Shown: positions 53,095 to 62,165, counted from the stretch's first letter. The stretch: 64,000 nt of DNA from an uncultured Myxococcales bacterium (GCA_937975765.1 CALJUR010000120.1:98302-162301); one strand, 5' to 3'. The notes: generated by a model not told the origin, from the sequence alone. Program-made: numbers and translations.

Positions 53095-54279
53095 CTACTT
53101 GCGGTGCTTCCACGGCGGCGCGTCCGGCCGGTCGGGGATCGTCGAGGCGCTGGCATACTCCCGCGTGAACAACTGTCCCCACGGCGAGTCCTGCAGCCAC
53201 GCATCCACGATCTTCCGGCAGTCGCGCGGGTACTTCCACTGGTCGTGGTAGATGGCGGAGGCGTTCTCGAAGACCTTGACCAGGGGCGTGTGGAACAGGG
53301 CCTTCTGCATCCGGTTGAACGGCCACGTGTGCCACAGCAGCGTGCCGACGCCCGTCGCGAAGTTCGCGCCCACCTTGAAGTTCCAGCGCTCGTTCAGCAC
53401 GTCCCGGTCTCCCACCACCTCGATGCGGGTCAGGTCGCCCATGCCCAGGCCGCGATCGTGCGACAGCCGGATGCAGGGCAGCGACATCGGGTCGAAGCCC
53501 ATCAGCGTCGCGGCCACTGCGTCGATCGCCACCTGGTCGGCCGATGCCAGGATGATGTTCTTGTCGTGCGCGATGACCGTCCGCGGGCCCGGCCCCTCGC
53601 CCGCCGAGGTCCCGTCCATCGTCGCGAACATGCCGGAGTGCATCTCCTGCCCGATCGACAGCAGGTCCACCAGCGTCTCGTGGATCCACGTGTGCGTGTA
53701 GTGCCGCATCGCGGACAGCAGGCCGCCGAAGGCGTTCTTCAGCGCGCCGGTGTAGGTCGTGTACGTGTGCGTCTTGACCGTGGGCAGGTGCACGATGTTC
53801 CGGCCCAGGAAGAAGTCCGGGATCCGGATGCCGTGCGGGAAGATCCGCGGCAGCACCAGCATCTCGGCCTGCGGCGCGAACTCCGTCCAGCGCATGTCGG
53901 ACTCGCGGAAGTTGAACTTCACCGGGATGCCGTACTTGTCGTAGACCGGCTTGAAGCCCAGGGCCACCTCGCCCTTGAACGGGTCGGTGACGACCGTGTG
54001 GTTGTGCACGTCCACCAGGTCGGTGAACCCGTGGTCGCGCAGGCCGAGGATCGTGCCCTCCAGTTGCCACGGCGTGGTGTTGACCGCCGGGTGCAACTGG
54101 TGCCACGTGATGTTGTCCTTCAGGATCGTCTGGGCCGACGCGTCCAGGGCCTCCTCGACCCGGGCCAGGTGCAGCAGCCGGCGGTAGTCCTCGACGACGG
54201 TCTCGGGGCGGGTGCGCAGCACGGCCACGCGCGGGGCCGGGGCGATGCAGCGCTTCCAGGGGGCGGGTTGGAACGGCAT
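53095..54279 (-). CDS. DUF362 domain protein
   Basis: 394 aa. The whole protein matches the DUF362 pattern: VHNHTVVTDPF, LVLPRIFPHG, IVHLPTVKTHTYTTYTGALKNAFG, and DKNIILASADQVAIDAVAATLMG near the middle. DUF362 proteins often carry ferredoxin-like FeS clusters or act on reduced cofactors; here no CxxCxxC cluster is seen, so the function is open. No signal peptide is evident. The strong GGAGGGAGG site and a promoter inside the end of the rhomboid gene mark it as first gene of a two-gene operon with the secreted lipoprotein. Confidence 0.88.
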   Translation of the reverse strand: MPFQPAPWKRCIAPAPRVAVLRTRPETVVEDYRRLLHLARVEEALDASAQTILKDNITWHQLHPAVNTTPWQLEGTILGLRDHGFTDLVDVHNHTVVTDPFKGEVALGFKPVYDKYGIPVKFNFRESDMRWTEFAPQAEMLVLPRIFPHGIRIPDFFLGRNIVHLPTVKTHTYTTYTGALKNAFGGLLSAMRHYTHTWIHETLVDLLSIGQEMHSGMFATMDGTSAGEGPGPRTVIAHDKNIILASADQVAIDAVAATLMGFDPMSLPCIRLSHDRGLGMGDLTRIEVVGDRDVLNERWNFKVGANFATGVGTLLWHTWPFNRMQKALFHTPLVKVFENASAIYHDQWKYPRDCRKIVDAWLQDSPWGQLFTREYASASTIPDRPDAPPWKHRK

Positions 54280-54323
54280 GGGAACCTCCCTCCAGCGCCG
54301 CCTCCGACGGGCGGCGCGGCCAC

Positions 54324-54352
54324 ATTATCCCCGTTCGGTCCCGCGGCGTCGA
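54324..54352 (-). promoter_or_regulatory. Promoter of the DUF362-lipoprotein operon
   Basis: Minus strand: -35 TCGACG (54347-54352), 17-bp spacer, -10 GATAAT (54324-54329). It lies within the last codons of the upstream rhomboid gene. Confidence 0.5.
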
Positions 54353-55491
54353 CCGAAGCGGCCGGCGGCCCAGAAGGCGACGCCGACGGCGAAGCCGCCC
54401 AGGTGGGCGAGGGCCGAGACGCGGGTACAGCCACCGTGCTGGGCAAACGCGCCCAGGACCTGCAGCAACAGCCAGAAGACGGCCGCGGCGATGACGGGGA
54501 CCTTCAGGAACGCGAACCGCCAGAACAGCCGGAAGACCAGCGCCAGCCGCGCGCCCGGGAAGCGCAGCGCGTAGAAGGCGATCAGGCCCGAGATGGCCCC
54601 GGACGCCCCGACCAGCGGGATCGCCGGGCGCGGGTCCCACAGCGCGTGCGCGGCGTTGCCGGCCAGACCGGCACACAGGAACAGGGCCAGCCAGCGGCCC
54701 GGCCCGATCACCTGCTCCACGTCGTCGCCTGCCAGGAACAGGAAGTACAGGTTGGACAGCAGGTGCAGGAAGCCGCCGTGCACGACCAGCGACGTCAGCC
54801 ACGTCATCCCGGCCATGCGCCACGGTTCCGCCGGCAGCAGGCCCAGCGCGCCGATCGTCGCCCGCGGGTCCAGCAGCGCCAGCAGGGCCAGCACCAGGAC
54901 CGTCCCGCCGGTGATCCACGTCGCCAGCGGCCAGCGGCGCATCGGCGCCTGGTCAATCTCGATCGGCAGGCCCAGCACGGCCGGGATCCACTGCCACGGC
55001 TGGTCCGGCTGGCCCGACAGGCTGTCGTCGAACAGGTCGGGGGCGGCCCGCCGCTCGGCCGCCTCGGCCTCCGCCCGCGCCAGCAGCACGCGCGCCTCCA
55101 GCGGCAGATCGCGATACCGCTGCCCCTCGCGCTCCTTCCCCGCCTGCCGCTCGGCCTCGAGGTCGCGGGGAGGCGCGAAGCGGGGCTGCTCGGCCGGGTC
55201 GAACCACACCAGCCGGCATCGCGGGCAGGCATCCAGTTCCAGCCGACCCTTCTCGCCGTCGGCCTGCACCTTCCGCATCGGGTGCCGGCACGCCGGGCAG
55301 GCCTGGCCGTCACCCTCGCCGCCAGCCCGGATCGCCTGCAGCAGGGCGGTCATCCTCCCCGGCGGGGCGTGCGGGCGCAGCGCCTCCAGCGTGGTCGCGC
55401 GGCCGGCGCAGGACGGGCACGCGAACGAAGGGGGGCCCAGGCGCGTCCGGACGGCGCGCAGCGGTACGCCGCAGGCCGGGCAGGTCAGCAT
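54325..55491 (-). CDS. Rhomboid intramembrane serine protease with N-terminal zinc ribbons
   Basis: 388 aa. The N-terminal ~95 residues hold four CxxC knuckles (Cys4/7 CPAC, 25/28 CPSC, 65/68 CPAC, 88/91 CPRC), that is two zinc-ribbon modules, then a charged helical linker. The rhomboid core (about 185-375) has the membrane helices, VHGGFLHLLSNLYFL, nucleophile Ser297 in GASGAISG and catalytic His363 in ALAHLGGF. It cuts membrane proteins within or near the bilayer. Zinc-ribbon rhomboids are an uncommon architecture; the ribbons should face the cytoplasm and could select substrates (inference). It starts 4 nt after the stop of the small lipoprotein gene, so the two are probably cotranscribed. 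Confidence 0.92.
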   Translation of the reverse strand: MLTCPACGVPLRAVRTRLGPPSFACPSCAGRATTLEALRPHAPPGRMTALLQAIRAGGEGDGQACPACRHPMRKVQADGEKGRLELDACPRCRLVWFDPAEQPRFAPPRDLEAERQAGKEREGQRYRDLPLEARVLLARAEAEAAERRAAPDLFDDSLSGQPDQPWQWIPAVLGLPIEIDQAPMRRWPLATWITGGTVLVLALLALLDPRATIGALGLLPAEPWRMAGMTWLTSLVVHGGFLHLLSNLYFLFLAGDDVEQVIGPGRWLALFLCAGLAGNAAHALWDPRPAIPLVGASGAISGLIAFYALRFPGARLALVFRLFWRFAFLKVPVIAAAVFWLLLQVLGAFAQHGGCTRVSALAHLGGFAVGVAFWAAGRFGRRRGTERG

Positions 55492-55495
55492 GGGG

Positions 55496-56131
55496 TCATT
55501 CCTTGCGCAGGGTCAGCACCGCGGGCACCTTCGAACCGCCGCGCTCGCCCTCCGGCGCGTCCTCGCCCACCCAGACCTGCATCGCCATCCGGTCACCCTT
55601 CACGCAGAAGGCCGCCCGGTTCACCTCGCCGTCCGCCTGCATCACCAGGTCGGTGCCATCGACCTCGTACGCGGCGACGTCCTGGGGCAGGGCGCCGCCG
55701 GTCGTCTGCTGCCGGCAGACGCAGGTGTCGCCCGACTCCGCGCAGGCGTACCCGGGCTCGTCCACCGCGTCGGCGCAGTCCACGCCGTGCAGGCAGTCGC
55801 CCGGGATGGTCAGGGTGGTGTCCGAGGACAGGCCGGTCATCCGGAAGGTGGACGTGCCGTCCGCGAACTCGATCGATCCCTGCCAGTCCATCTCGACGAC
55901 GACCTGGACCTGCGGGCAGTCCCGCATCATCGTGGTATTGGCGAACAGGGCCGGCCCGCTGACGCAGACGCCGTCGAAGGTCCAGCGGCCCGTCGGGTTG
56001 CCGCCGCACGCCGCGAACGACGACACGCCGTCCAGGCAGGGGAATGCGGCCGCGTCCTCGCCGGACGAGGAATCGCAGGCACACAGGCCCGCGGCGAACG
56101 CGAAGGCCAGCAGGGGCAGGAAGCGGCGCAT
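55496..56131 (-). CDS. Small cysteine-containing lipoprotein of unknown function
   Basis: 211 aa with a lipoprotein signal (Cys19 in LCAC) and about a dozen Cys in the mature part. The mature part shows lipocalin-like features: CGGNPTGRWTFDGVC near the start, strands with VVEMDWQGSIEFADGTSTF, and closing VNRAAFCVKGDRMAMQVWV. A GxW near the N-terminus and a beta-rich pattern suggest a small beta-barrel or lipocalin-like fold, but this is not certain. It sits directly upstream of the rhomboid protease (4-nt gap) and could be its partner or substrate, which is speculation. Confidence 0.82.
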   Translation of the reverse strand: MRRFLPLLAFAFAAGLCACDSSSGEDAAAFPCLDGVSSFAACGGNPTGRWTFDGVCVSGPALFANTTMMRDCPQVQVVVEMDWQGSIEFADGTSTFRMTGLSSDTTLTIPGDCLHGVDCADAVDEPGYACAESGDTCVCRQQTTGGALPQDVAAYEVDGTDLVMQADGEVNRAAFCVKGDRMAMQVWVGEDAPEGERGGSKVPAVLTLRKE

Positions 56132-56215
56132 GGGAGTGCTCCGTGGAAGGCCGGCGCGATCATGCCGCGAAACCGGCCGGGGATCCAGGATCCGAAAGGC
56201 CCCGGCGTCCGCCGC

Positions 56216-56244
56216 TGGACTTGCCTGGCGGATCCAGGTATATA
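56216..56244 (+). promoter_or_regulatory. Promoter of mazEF
   Basis: -35 TGGACT (56216-56221), 17-bp spacer, -10 TATATA (56239-56244). The -10 lies inside the operator palindrome. Confidence 0.45.
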
Positions 56245-56252
56245 CCAGGTAT
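56234..56252 (+). promoter_or_regulatory. Putative MazE operator
   Basis: Perfect palindrome GGTATATACC (56237-56246) inside two direct copies of CCAGGTAT (56234-56241 and 56245-56252). It overlaps the -10 and precedes mazE by about 20 nt, as expected for autorepression by an AbrB-type antitoxin. Confidence 0.6.
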
Positions 56253-56270
56253 CTACATGGGGTGCCGGCC

Positions 56271-56513
56271 ATGTCCTCCCGGATCCGGAAATGGGGAAAC
56301 AGCCTGGCGCTCCGGATTCCTCGCGCCCAGGCGGAGGAACTGGGGCTGCGCGAGAACGCGGAGGTGTACCTCGTCGCGGAGGACGGCGCGCTGGTGGTAC
56401 GGCCGGCCAGGCGCGTCCGATACGACCTCGAGGACCTGCTGGACGGCGTCACGGACCGCAACCGCCATCCCGAGGTCGACGCGGGTCCGCCGGAGGAGGG
56501 AGAGGCATGGTGA
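56271..56513 (+). CDS. mazE: AbrB/MazE-type antitoxin
   Basis: 80 aa. The SpoVT/AbrB DNA-binding swapped-hairpin domain fills about 1-45 (RIRKWGNSLALRIPRAQAEELGL is the classic MazE signature), followed by a flexible acidic tail (about 48-80) that would wrap and neutralise the toxin. It overlaps the toxin gene by 7 nt (ATGGTGA). It should repress its own promoter through the palindrome just upstream. The ribosome site is weak, which may keep levels low. Confidence 0.93.
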   Translation: MSSRIRKWGNSLALRIPRAQAEELGLRENAEVYLVAEDGALVVRPARRVRYDLEDLLDGVTDRNRHPEVDAGPPEEGEAW

Positions 56514-56854
56514 GGCCGGCATCCGGGGTTCCCGATCGGGGGGACGTGGCCTGGATCACGCTCGCGCCCGGGGGGGCACACGAGCAGTCCGGGCGCCGCC
56601 CTGCGGTGGTCCTGTCGCCCGCCGCCTACAATGCGAAGGTGGGTCTGGCGGTGATGGTGCCGATCACGTCGCGGTCCAAGGGCTATCCCTTCGAGGTCGC
56701 CCTGCCGCCGGGGTTGCCGGTCGAGGGGGTGATCCTGTCGGATCAACTGCGAACGCTGAACTGGAGGGCTCGTCACCTGGTCGTCATCGGCAGGCTGGAC
56801 GAAGACCGCCTGGCCGAGGTCCTGGGCAAGGTGTCCGCGCTCCTGTTCCCCTGA
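56507..56854 (+). CDS. mazF: MazF-type endoribonuclease toxin
   Basis: 115 aa, normal for MazF. The PemK/MazF fold is marked by RGDVAWITLAP near the start, QSGRRPAVVLSPAAYN, VMVPITSRSKGYPFEV and VEGVILSDQLRTLNWRAR; the conserved Arg of GRRP and Ser/Thr of PITS are in place, so it should be an active sequence-specific mRNA nuclease. The start at 56507 overlaps mazE (translational coupling). A preceding GGAGGAGGGAGAGG run provides the ribosome site. Confidence 0.94.
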   Translation: MVRPASGVPDRGDVAWITLAPGGAHEQSGRRPAVVLSPAAYNAKVGLAVMVPITSRSKGYPFEVALPPGLPVEGVILSDQLRTLNWRARHLVVIGRLDEDRLAEVLGKVSALLFP

Positions 56855-56889
56855 AGGACCGTCGCGGACGAATCCTTCCCTTCCCCGGC

Positions 56890-59082
56890 CTACGAGGCCC
56901 GGCGGCGGCGCAGCAGCGGCAGGGCGGCCAGCAGCAGGAAGGCGATCCCGGGGAAGGCCGTGCGGGCGCCGGCATCGGCGGTGCAGCCCGGCGACCCGCC
57001 GGAGGGCTTCGACGTGTCGGCGGTCGCGTCCGCGGGGACGGCATCGGTCGTCGCGTCCGAGGCGGGCAGGTCCGGCGCGGCCTCGGCCGGCAGGTCGGCG
57101 GGCGGTTCCTCGGCGTCCGGCGCCTCCTCGGGCACCGCCTCCGGGAACGCCTCGGCCTCCTCCGCGACCGCGTCCGCCTCCTCGGTCGTCTCGGGCACCG
57201 GCGGCGGCTCGGGGTCCTCGTACCTGGCCGGGTTCAGCAGGTACTGGGCCTTGCGCGCGATGTTCCGGCGCGCGTCCGACACGACCGCGTCGTCCAGGTC
57301 CCAGGGCCGGTTCGCGACGTCGAACTCGTAGTCCAGCGGCGCGCCCAGCGCCCGCACCGCCCGACGCACCTGGGCCTGCACGTAGGCGTCCCCGCCCAGC
57401 CCCTGCGTCACCAGGAACAGTTCCCAGTCCTCCATGCCGTCGCGGACCTGCTTCAGCCGGAACGAGACCGCCGGCCCGTCCACGTCCATGTCCGCCGGCG
57501 AACCCGCCGTCGGCCCGTCCGTGCCATCGTGGTTGCCCGGGTAGATCAGCACGCCGTCCCCGTTGCGCGCGAAGTCCGGGCCGAAGCCTTCGATGTTCAG
57601 CAGCACGTGCCACGGGTCCGGGTTCATCCAGTAGGTGATGCTCCAGTACAGGAAGCCCGTCGCGCCCGCCTGCCACGCGCCCCACTGGGCCAGCCGCGGC
57701 TCCTGGCCGTAGGGGCTGTCGGTGTCGTAGCCCAGCATCGGCGGGAAGTTCGCGTTGCACACGTAGAACCACAGTTCCTTGCCCTGCGCCTGCAGGTCCC
57801 TGTACTTCCGGGCGTCCGGCCACGTGCCGGCGGGCCAGAAGGTGTCGCCGTACATCGCGGTGTCCGGGCACCAGATGTCCACGGAGGTGTCCAGTTCGGG
57901 CAGCCATGGCCCGGTGACCATCACGTGCCCGTTCCACAGGTCCGTGTACTTGCGCAGGATCCCGACGTCCATCGCGATGCGCTGGATCGGGCCGGGGTTC
58001 TGGTTCTGGTAGGCCGGCAGCCACGGTTCGTCGTGCGAGTACATGTACGCGTGCGGCAGGAAGCCCTTCTCCTGAAGGTGCTCGGCCACGGCCTTCGCCG
58101 CCGTTCCCCACTGCGCCTCGGTCAGGTTCCCCTGGCCGTGCCCCGGCGAGAACATCCCGACGTTGTACCGGTGGATGCCGGCGCCGTCCGGGTAGTACGA
58201 GCCGTCGATCCGGGGCTGCATGTAGGCATCGTAGGCGGTGAAGTCGATGGGCTTCAGCGCGCCCGCCTCGTCGAACTCGATCGGCAGGCCGGGGTTCAGG
58301 TCGGTCGGGTCGATGCGGTGCCGGTGCATCTCCATCTCGTAGTTGCGCAGGATGCGCGCCTGCGTGTCCGCGTCGCCGCCGGTCGGGCCGCCGTGGTACC
58401 TCCACAGGGAACCGCTCCACAGGCCGTACGCCGTCGCGACGTGGCGCTGGTCGGGCAGCGTCACCTCCCGGACGGTCAGCGTGACCGGGACGTCGGCCAG
58501 GATGGCGGCCCCGGCCACGACCCGCAGCGTGCCGGTGTAGTCGCCCGGGGGCGTGGCCGCCGGCACGAAGAGGTCCGCGAACAGCGTCGCGAAGCCGCCG
58601 GCCGGGATCGCGAAGCCGGCGCCCACGGGTCGCGCCGGGTCGCCGTAGGGGTCGCGCAGCGGGATCAGCGCGTCCGGGTAGTCGCCGGCGGTGCGCACGT
58701 ACTCGGGGTGGCTGGCGCAGTCCGGGTTCATGATCACGTCGCAGAACGACGGGTGATCCACGTGGTGGTAGTGCTCGCGGTACAGCAGGGCCTGCGACGC
58801 GGGCACGGTCGCGCCGTCCGGCCCGGCCAGGTCCGACAGCACGGCGTCCACGTCCGCCAGCGCCAGGTCCGGCGGCGCCGACACGACCGTCTGGAACGCC
58901 ACCCACTCGTTGCGGATCGCGTCCAGGACCGCGGCCCGGGGCAGGCCGGTCCGGTCGGTGGACGCCAGCACCTTCGTCGTGGACCGCGCCACGCGCACGC
59001 CGGCGCCGGGCAGGGACTGGGCACGGGCCGCCGCGGGGAAGGACAGCAGCACGGCCAGGACGGTGGCAGGCAGGGTTCGCAT
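56890..59082 (-). CDS. Secreted DUF4091 glycoside-hydrolase-like protein with MYXO-CTERM-like tail
   Basis: 730 aa. Signal peptide about 1-22 (AARAQ), then a beta-sandwich-like N-terminal part (about 25-200) and a TIM-barrel-like DUF4091 region (about 220-590) with its hallmark WFYVCNANFPPMLGYD and WQAGATGFLYWSITYW. DUF4091 proteins are carbohydrate-active-looking, with unproven activity. After the domain comes a Glu/Ala/Pro/Asp tether (about 605-690), then GGSPGC, a hydrophobic helix and RRRRAS, a second MYXO-CTERM-like tail in the window. It is likely displayed on the cell surface. The ATG at 59082 has GGAG upstream; a TTGACG -35-like box overlaps the stop of the kinase gene behind it, but the -10 is poor. 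Confidence 0.88.
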   Translation of the reverse strand: MRTLPATVLAVLLSFPAAARAQSLPGAGVRVARSTTKVLASTDRTGLPRAAVLDAIRNEWVAFQTVVSAPPDLALADVDAVLSDLAGPDGATVPASQALLYREHYHHVDHPSFCDVIMNPDCASHPEYVRTAGDYPDALIPLRDPYGDPARPVGAGFAIPAGGFATLFADLFVPAATPPGDYTGTLRVVAGAAILADVPVTLTVREVTLPDQRHVATAYGLWSGSLWRYHGGPTGGDADTQARILRNYEMEMHRHRIDPTDLNPGLPIEFDEAGALKPIDFTAYDAYMQPRIDGSYYPDGAGIHRYNVGMFSPGHGQGNLTEAQWGTAAKAVAEHLQEKGFLPHAYMYSHDEPWLPAYQNQNPGPIQRIAMDVGILRKYTDLWNGHVMVTGPWLPELDTSVDIWCPDTAMYGDTFWPAGTWPDARKYRDLQAQGKELWFYVCNANFPPMLGYDTDSPYGQEPRLAQWGAWQAGATGFLYWSITYWMNPDPWHVLLNIEGFGPDFARNGDGVLIYPGNHDGTDGPTAGSPADMDVDGPAVSFRLKQVRDGMEDWELFLVTQGLGGDAYVQAQVRRAVRALGAPLDYEFDVANRPWDLDDAVVSDARRNIARKAQYLLNPARYEDPEPPPVPETTEEADAVAEEAEAFPEAVPEEAPDAEEPPADLPAEAAPDLPASDATTDAVPADATADTSKPSGGSPGCTADAGARTAFPGIAFLLLAALPLLRRRRAS

Positions 59083-59135
59083 CGGGGGGACTCCGCGGAT
59101 TCCGGGGTCGAGGGTGCGACGGGCGGGCACGGACG

Positions 59136-61385
59136 TCAAGACGGGTGCACCACCTCGGCCAGCACGCGGGCCACGTCCTCGACCCGGTAGGGCTTGACCA
59201 GGTAGCCCTTGAACCCCCAGCGCTGGTGCTCGGCCAGGATCGGGTCGTTCGAGTACCCGCTGGACACGATGGCCTTCACGTCGCCGTCCATCGTTCGCAG
59301 CAGCGGCAGGGCCTCGCTGCCGCCCATGCCGCCGGGGACCGTCAGGTCCAGGATCACCGCGTCGAACGGCCTGCCCTCGGCCAGGGCGCCGCGGTACCGA
59401 TCGATCGCGTCCCGCCCGTCCCGGCAGGTCTCGACCTCGTAGCCCAGGTGCGACAGCATCGCCGCGCACACCTCGCGGATCAGTTCCTCGTCGTCCATCA
59501 CCAGCACCCGCCCGCGCCCGTGCGGCACGGCCTCCCCGGTGTCCCCGGCCACCCGCAGGGTGCGCCCGGTCGCCGGCAGCCACACCGAGAACCGCGATCC
59601 CACGCCCAGCGCCGACTCGGCCAGGATCAGCCCGTCGTGGTTGCGCACGATGCTGTACGAGACCGAAAGGCCCAGCCCGCTGCCCCGCTTCTTCGTCGTG
59701 AAGTACGGGTCGAAGATCCGCGGCAGGTGCTGCGGGGCGATGCCGGTGCCCGCGTCGGCAACCGACATGCAGACGTACTGCCCCGGCGCCAGGCCCATCG
59801 CGTTCGACGAGGGCAGGATCTCGTTCGTCGCCCCGATGCGGATCGTCCCGCCCTCGGGCATCGCCTCGTCCGCGTTCAGGGCCAGGTTCTGCAGCACCTG
59901 GCCGATCTGGCCCGCGTCCGCCTCGACGGACCACAGGCCGTCCGGGATCCCGAACTCGCAGCGCGAGCGGGCGCCCGACAGCGCGAACGACGCCGCCTCC
60001 CGGATCAGCGGTCCCAGGGCGATGGTCCGGCGGATCGGGACCCCCCCCTTCGCGAACGTCAGCAGGTGCTGGGTCAGTTCGCGCGCCCGGGACAGCGCCT
60101 TCTCGGCGTCCAGCAGGCGCTCCTGGACCTTCGCGTGCGGGTCCAGCGTCGCCCGGATCAGCGACACGTTGCCCAGCACGCCCGTCAGGATGTTGTTGAA
60201 GTCGTGCGCGATCCCGCCCGCCAGCACGCCCAGCGACTCCAGCTTCTGCGCCCGGGTCGCCTCCTCCTCCAGCCGGCGCGCCTCGGTCTGGTCGCGGAAC
60301 ACCAGCACGACCCCGACGATGGCGCTGTGCGCGTCCCGGATCGGCGCCCCGCTGTCGGCGATGACCCGCTCGACGCCGTCCTTCGCGATCAGCGCCGTGT
60401 GGTTCGCCAGCCCGATCACGTTGCCGGTCCGCAGCACCTTCTCCACCGGGTTCTCGCACGTCTCCCGGGTCTGCTCGTTGATGATCCGGAAGACCTCCGA
60501 CAGGGGCCGACCCGCGGCCTCGCGCGGCGTCCACCCCGTCAGGCGCGCCGCGACGCGGTTCAGCAGCACGACCCGTCCCTCCGGGTCCGTCGCGATGACC
60601 CCGTCCCCGATGCTGGCCAGCGTCACCGCCAGCCGTTCCTTCTCGGCCGCCAGGGCCTCCTGGGCGCGCACCCGGTCCGTGATCTCCCGGATCACCGCCA
60701 GCACCTCGTCGGTGCCTGCCGCCGCCAGCCGGGCCTCGAAGTGGCGGAGTTGCCCGCCGAAGTCCAGCGCGTACTCGAAGACCTCCACGGTGTGCCGGGA
60801 CAGCGCCGCGGCGATGGCCTCCCGCGTCCGGGAGGCCACCGTCGGGGGCATCACGGCCTCCACCGGCTGTCCCAGGAACCGGTCGGGGCGCGCCGCCAGA
60901 TCCTCGGCCCGGGTGGCGTGGAAGTCCTTGAAGACGCCGTCCGCGCCGATCCGGAACATGAGGTCCGGCAGCGCGAACAGGATCGTGCGCATCCGCTGCT
61001 CGCTGCGGCGCAGCGCCTCCTCGTCCAGCTTCCGCCGGGTGATATCCCGGATCACCGCCTCGACCACCTTCCGGCCGGACGCCTCGTCGTCCAGGACGAA
61101 CGCGTCCTCCAGCACCCAGCGGTCCTCGCCCTTCAGCGTGCGGAAGTGGTACTCCAGGCCGTGGACCTCGCCGACCTGGGCCGCCGCGTTCCGGACCCGC
61201 CCCTCGGGCTCGACGTACGTCATCAGCTCGCGGATGGGCAGGCCGACCGCCTGCTCAGGGGCCAGGTCCAGGTCCCACAGCCGCACGAAGCCGCGGTTCG
61301 CGAACCGGACGGTCCCGTCCTCCCAGTCGTAGCGGAGGACGGCATCCTCGGTGAAGTCCAGCAGCCTCTGGTAGATGTCGCGCAT
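59136..61385 (-). CDS. Multi-PAS hybrid sensor histidine kinase
   Basis: 749 aa, cytosolic (no membrane segment). Three PAS domains in a row (about 1-125, 125-255 and 255-375; PAC-type motifs VVEAVIRDITRRKLDE and VVLVFRDQTEARRLEE), then the GGIAHDFNNILTG box with His394. The ATPase domain has NLALNADEAMPEG, DAGTGIAPQ and GSGLGLSVSY. A C-terminal receiver has Asp680 (LDLTVPGGMGG) and VKPYR. PAS domains could bind heme, flavin or small ligands; none is evident. Third kinase of the GGIAHDFNN subfamily here. Start 61385 has GGGAGG upstream and the best promoter in the window. Confidence 0.94.
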   Translation of the reverse strand: MRDIYQRLLDFTEDAVLRYDWEDGTVRFANRGFVRLWDLDLAPEQAVGLPIRELMTYVEPEGRVRNAAAQVGEVHGLEYHFRTLKGEDRWVLEDAFVLDDEASGRKVVEAVIRDITRRKLDEEALRRSEQRMRTILFALPDLMFRIGADGVFKDFHATRAEDLAARPDRFLGQPVEAVMPPTVASRTREAIAAALSRHTVEVFEYALDFGGQLRHFEARLAAAGTDEVLAVIREITDRVRAQEALAAEKERLAVTLASIGDGVIATDPEGRVVLLNRVAARLTGWTPREAAGRPLSEVFRIINEQTRETCENPVEKVLRTGNVIGLANHTALIAKDGVERVIADSGAPIRDAHSAIVGVVLVFRDQTEARRLEEEATRAQKLESLGVLAGGIAHDFNNILTGVLGNVSLIRATLDPHAKVQERLLDAEKALSRARELTQHLLTFAKGGVPIRRTIALGPLIREAASFALSGARSRCEFGIPDGLWSVEADAGQIGQVLQNLALNADEAMPEGGTIRIGATNEILPSSNAMGLAPGQYVCMSVADAGTGIAPQHLPRIFDPYFTTKKRGSGLGLSVSYSIVRNHDGLILAESALGVGSRFSVWLPATGRTLRVAGDTGEAVPHGRGRVLVMDDEELIREVCAAMLSHLGYEVETCRDGRDAIDRYRGALAEGRPFDAVILDLTVPGGMGGSEALPLLRTMDGDVKAIVSSGYSNDPILAEHQRWGFKGYLVKPYRVEDVARVLAEVVHPS

Positions 61386-61463
61386 CCGCCCTCCCGCCCT
61401 GCCCGCGCCGATCCCGCGCGGGCCGTGGCTTCCTGCGAACCGGGAACCCTTTCGATGCCGGCG

Positions 61464-61492
61464 ATTACATCCAAGACCCAGCGTCCTGTCAA
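61464..61492 (-). promoter_or_regulatory. Promoter of the multi-PAS hybrid kinase
   Basis: Minus strand: perfect -35 TTGACA (61487-61492), 17-bp spacer, -10 TGTAAT (61464-61469, 5 of 6 consensus bases). Confidence 0.7.
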
Positions 61493-62165
61493 ACCCGCTG
61501 CCGCCCGGCCGGGGCCGTTCGCCGGGAAGGGGTCCGACGGGGAGGCCGACTCCGCTCCGGGCCCCCCCCCGCCCCATCCCGAGTGGAGCGGGGCCTTCGC
61601 CTCCGCCGGAGCTACCGCGACCGCGACGGGCAAGTTCTGCCGGAGTGACGCGCGGCGCCTCGTCTGCCCGCGCGGCCCGCGGCTTTACGCTCCGGCTCCG
61701 GGTCAGGCCCTCGCTCCACTTCGGGCGGGAGACCAGGTCGCTCTGTCGGCCTCCCCGCCGGACCCCCGCGTTGCTGGGGTGGCTTTGGGGACGGTTCCTC
61801 GGGATGTCGGGTCGCACGGTCGGGACTGCGCCGTCCCGCGCGCCTCCTCCGCGGCCTTCGACAGCCGCTCTGCAGCCCCCGCATGACCGGCGCCAGGTCC
61901 GCCACGCGCGAATCCGCCTCCAGCCTCTGCGCGCTCGCCAGCGCCTTCACCGACAGCACCTCGACCTTCCAGTTCACGTTCAACCGGCCATGATACGTAA
62001 CTAGCCGCATTTGCGGAGATGTGCGGATAGGCAGAACAACCAAAATCATGGTTGTGCCGGCACAAGTTGAATCGTGAATCTGGCGGTTCTGGAGGCGTGT
62101 GCGTGGCCTGGGCGTCACGACGGTGACGCCGGAGAACACCGAGTCCGGGTTGCGCGGAGACGCTT
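61493..62165. other. Gene-poor stretch with a possible decayed ORF
   Basis: No convincing complete gene. From about 61980 to 62130 the base composition becomes clearly richer in A+T, with two small hairpins: CCGCA/TGCGG (62005-62016) and ACAACCA/TGGTTGT (62036-62055). On the minus strand a short frame from ATG 62010 reads as protein-like for about 45 residues (WKVEVLSVKALASAQRLEAD) and then seems to continue in another frame (ERLSKAAEEARGTAQ), as in a frameshifted remnant. Nothing is recognised in 61493-61800. Confidence 0.35.
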
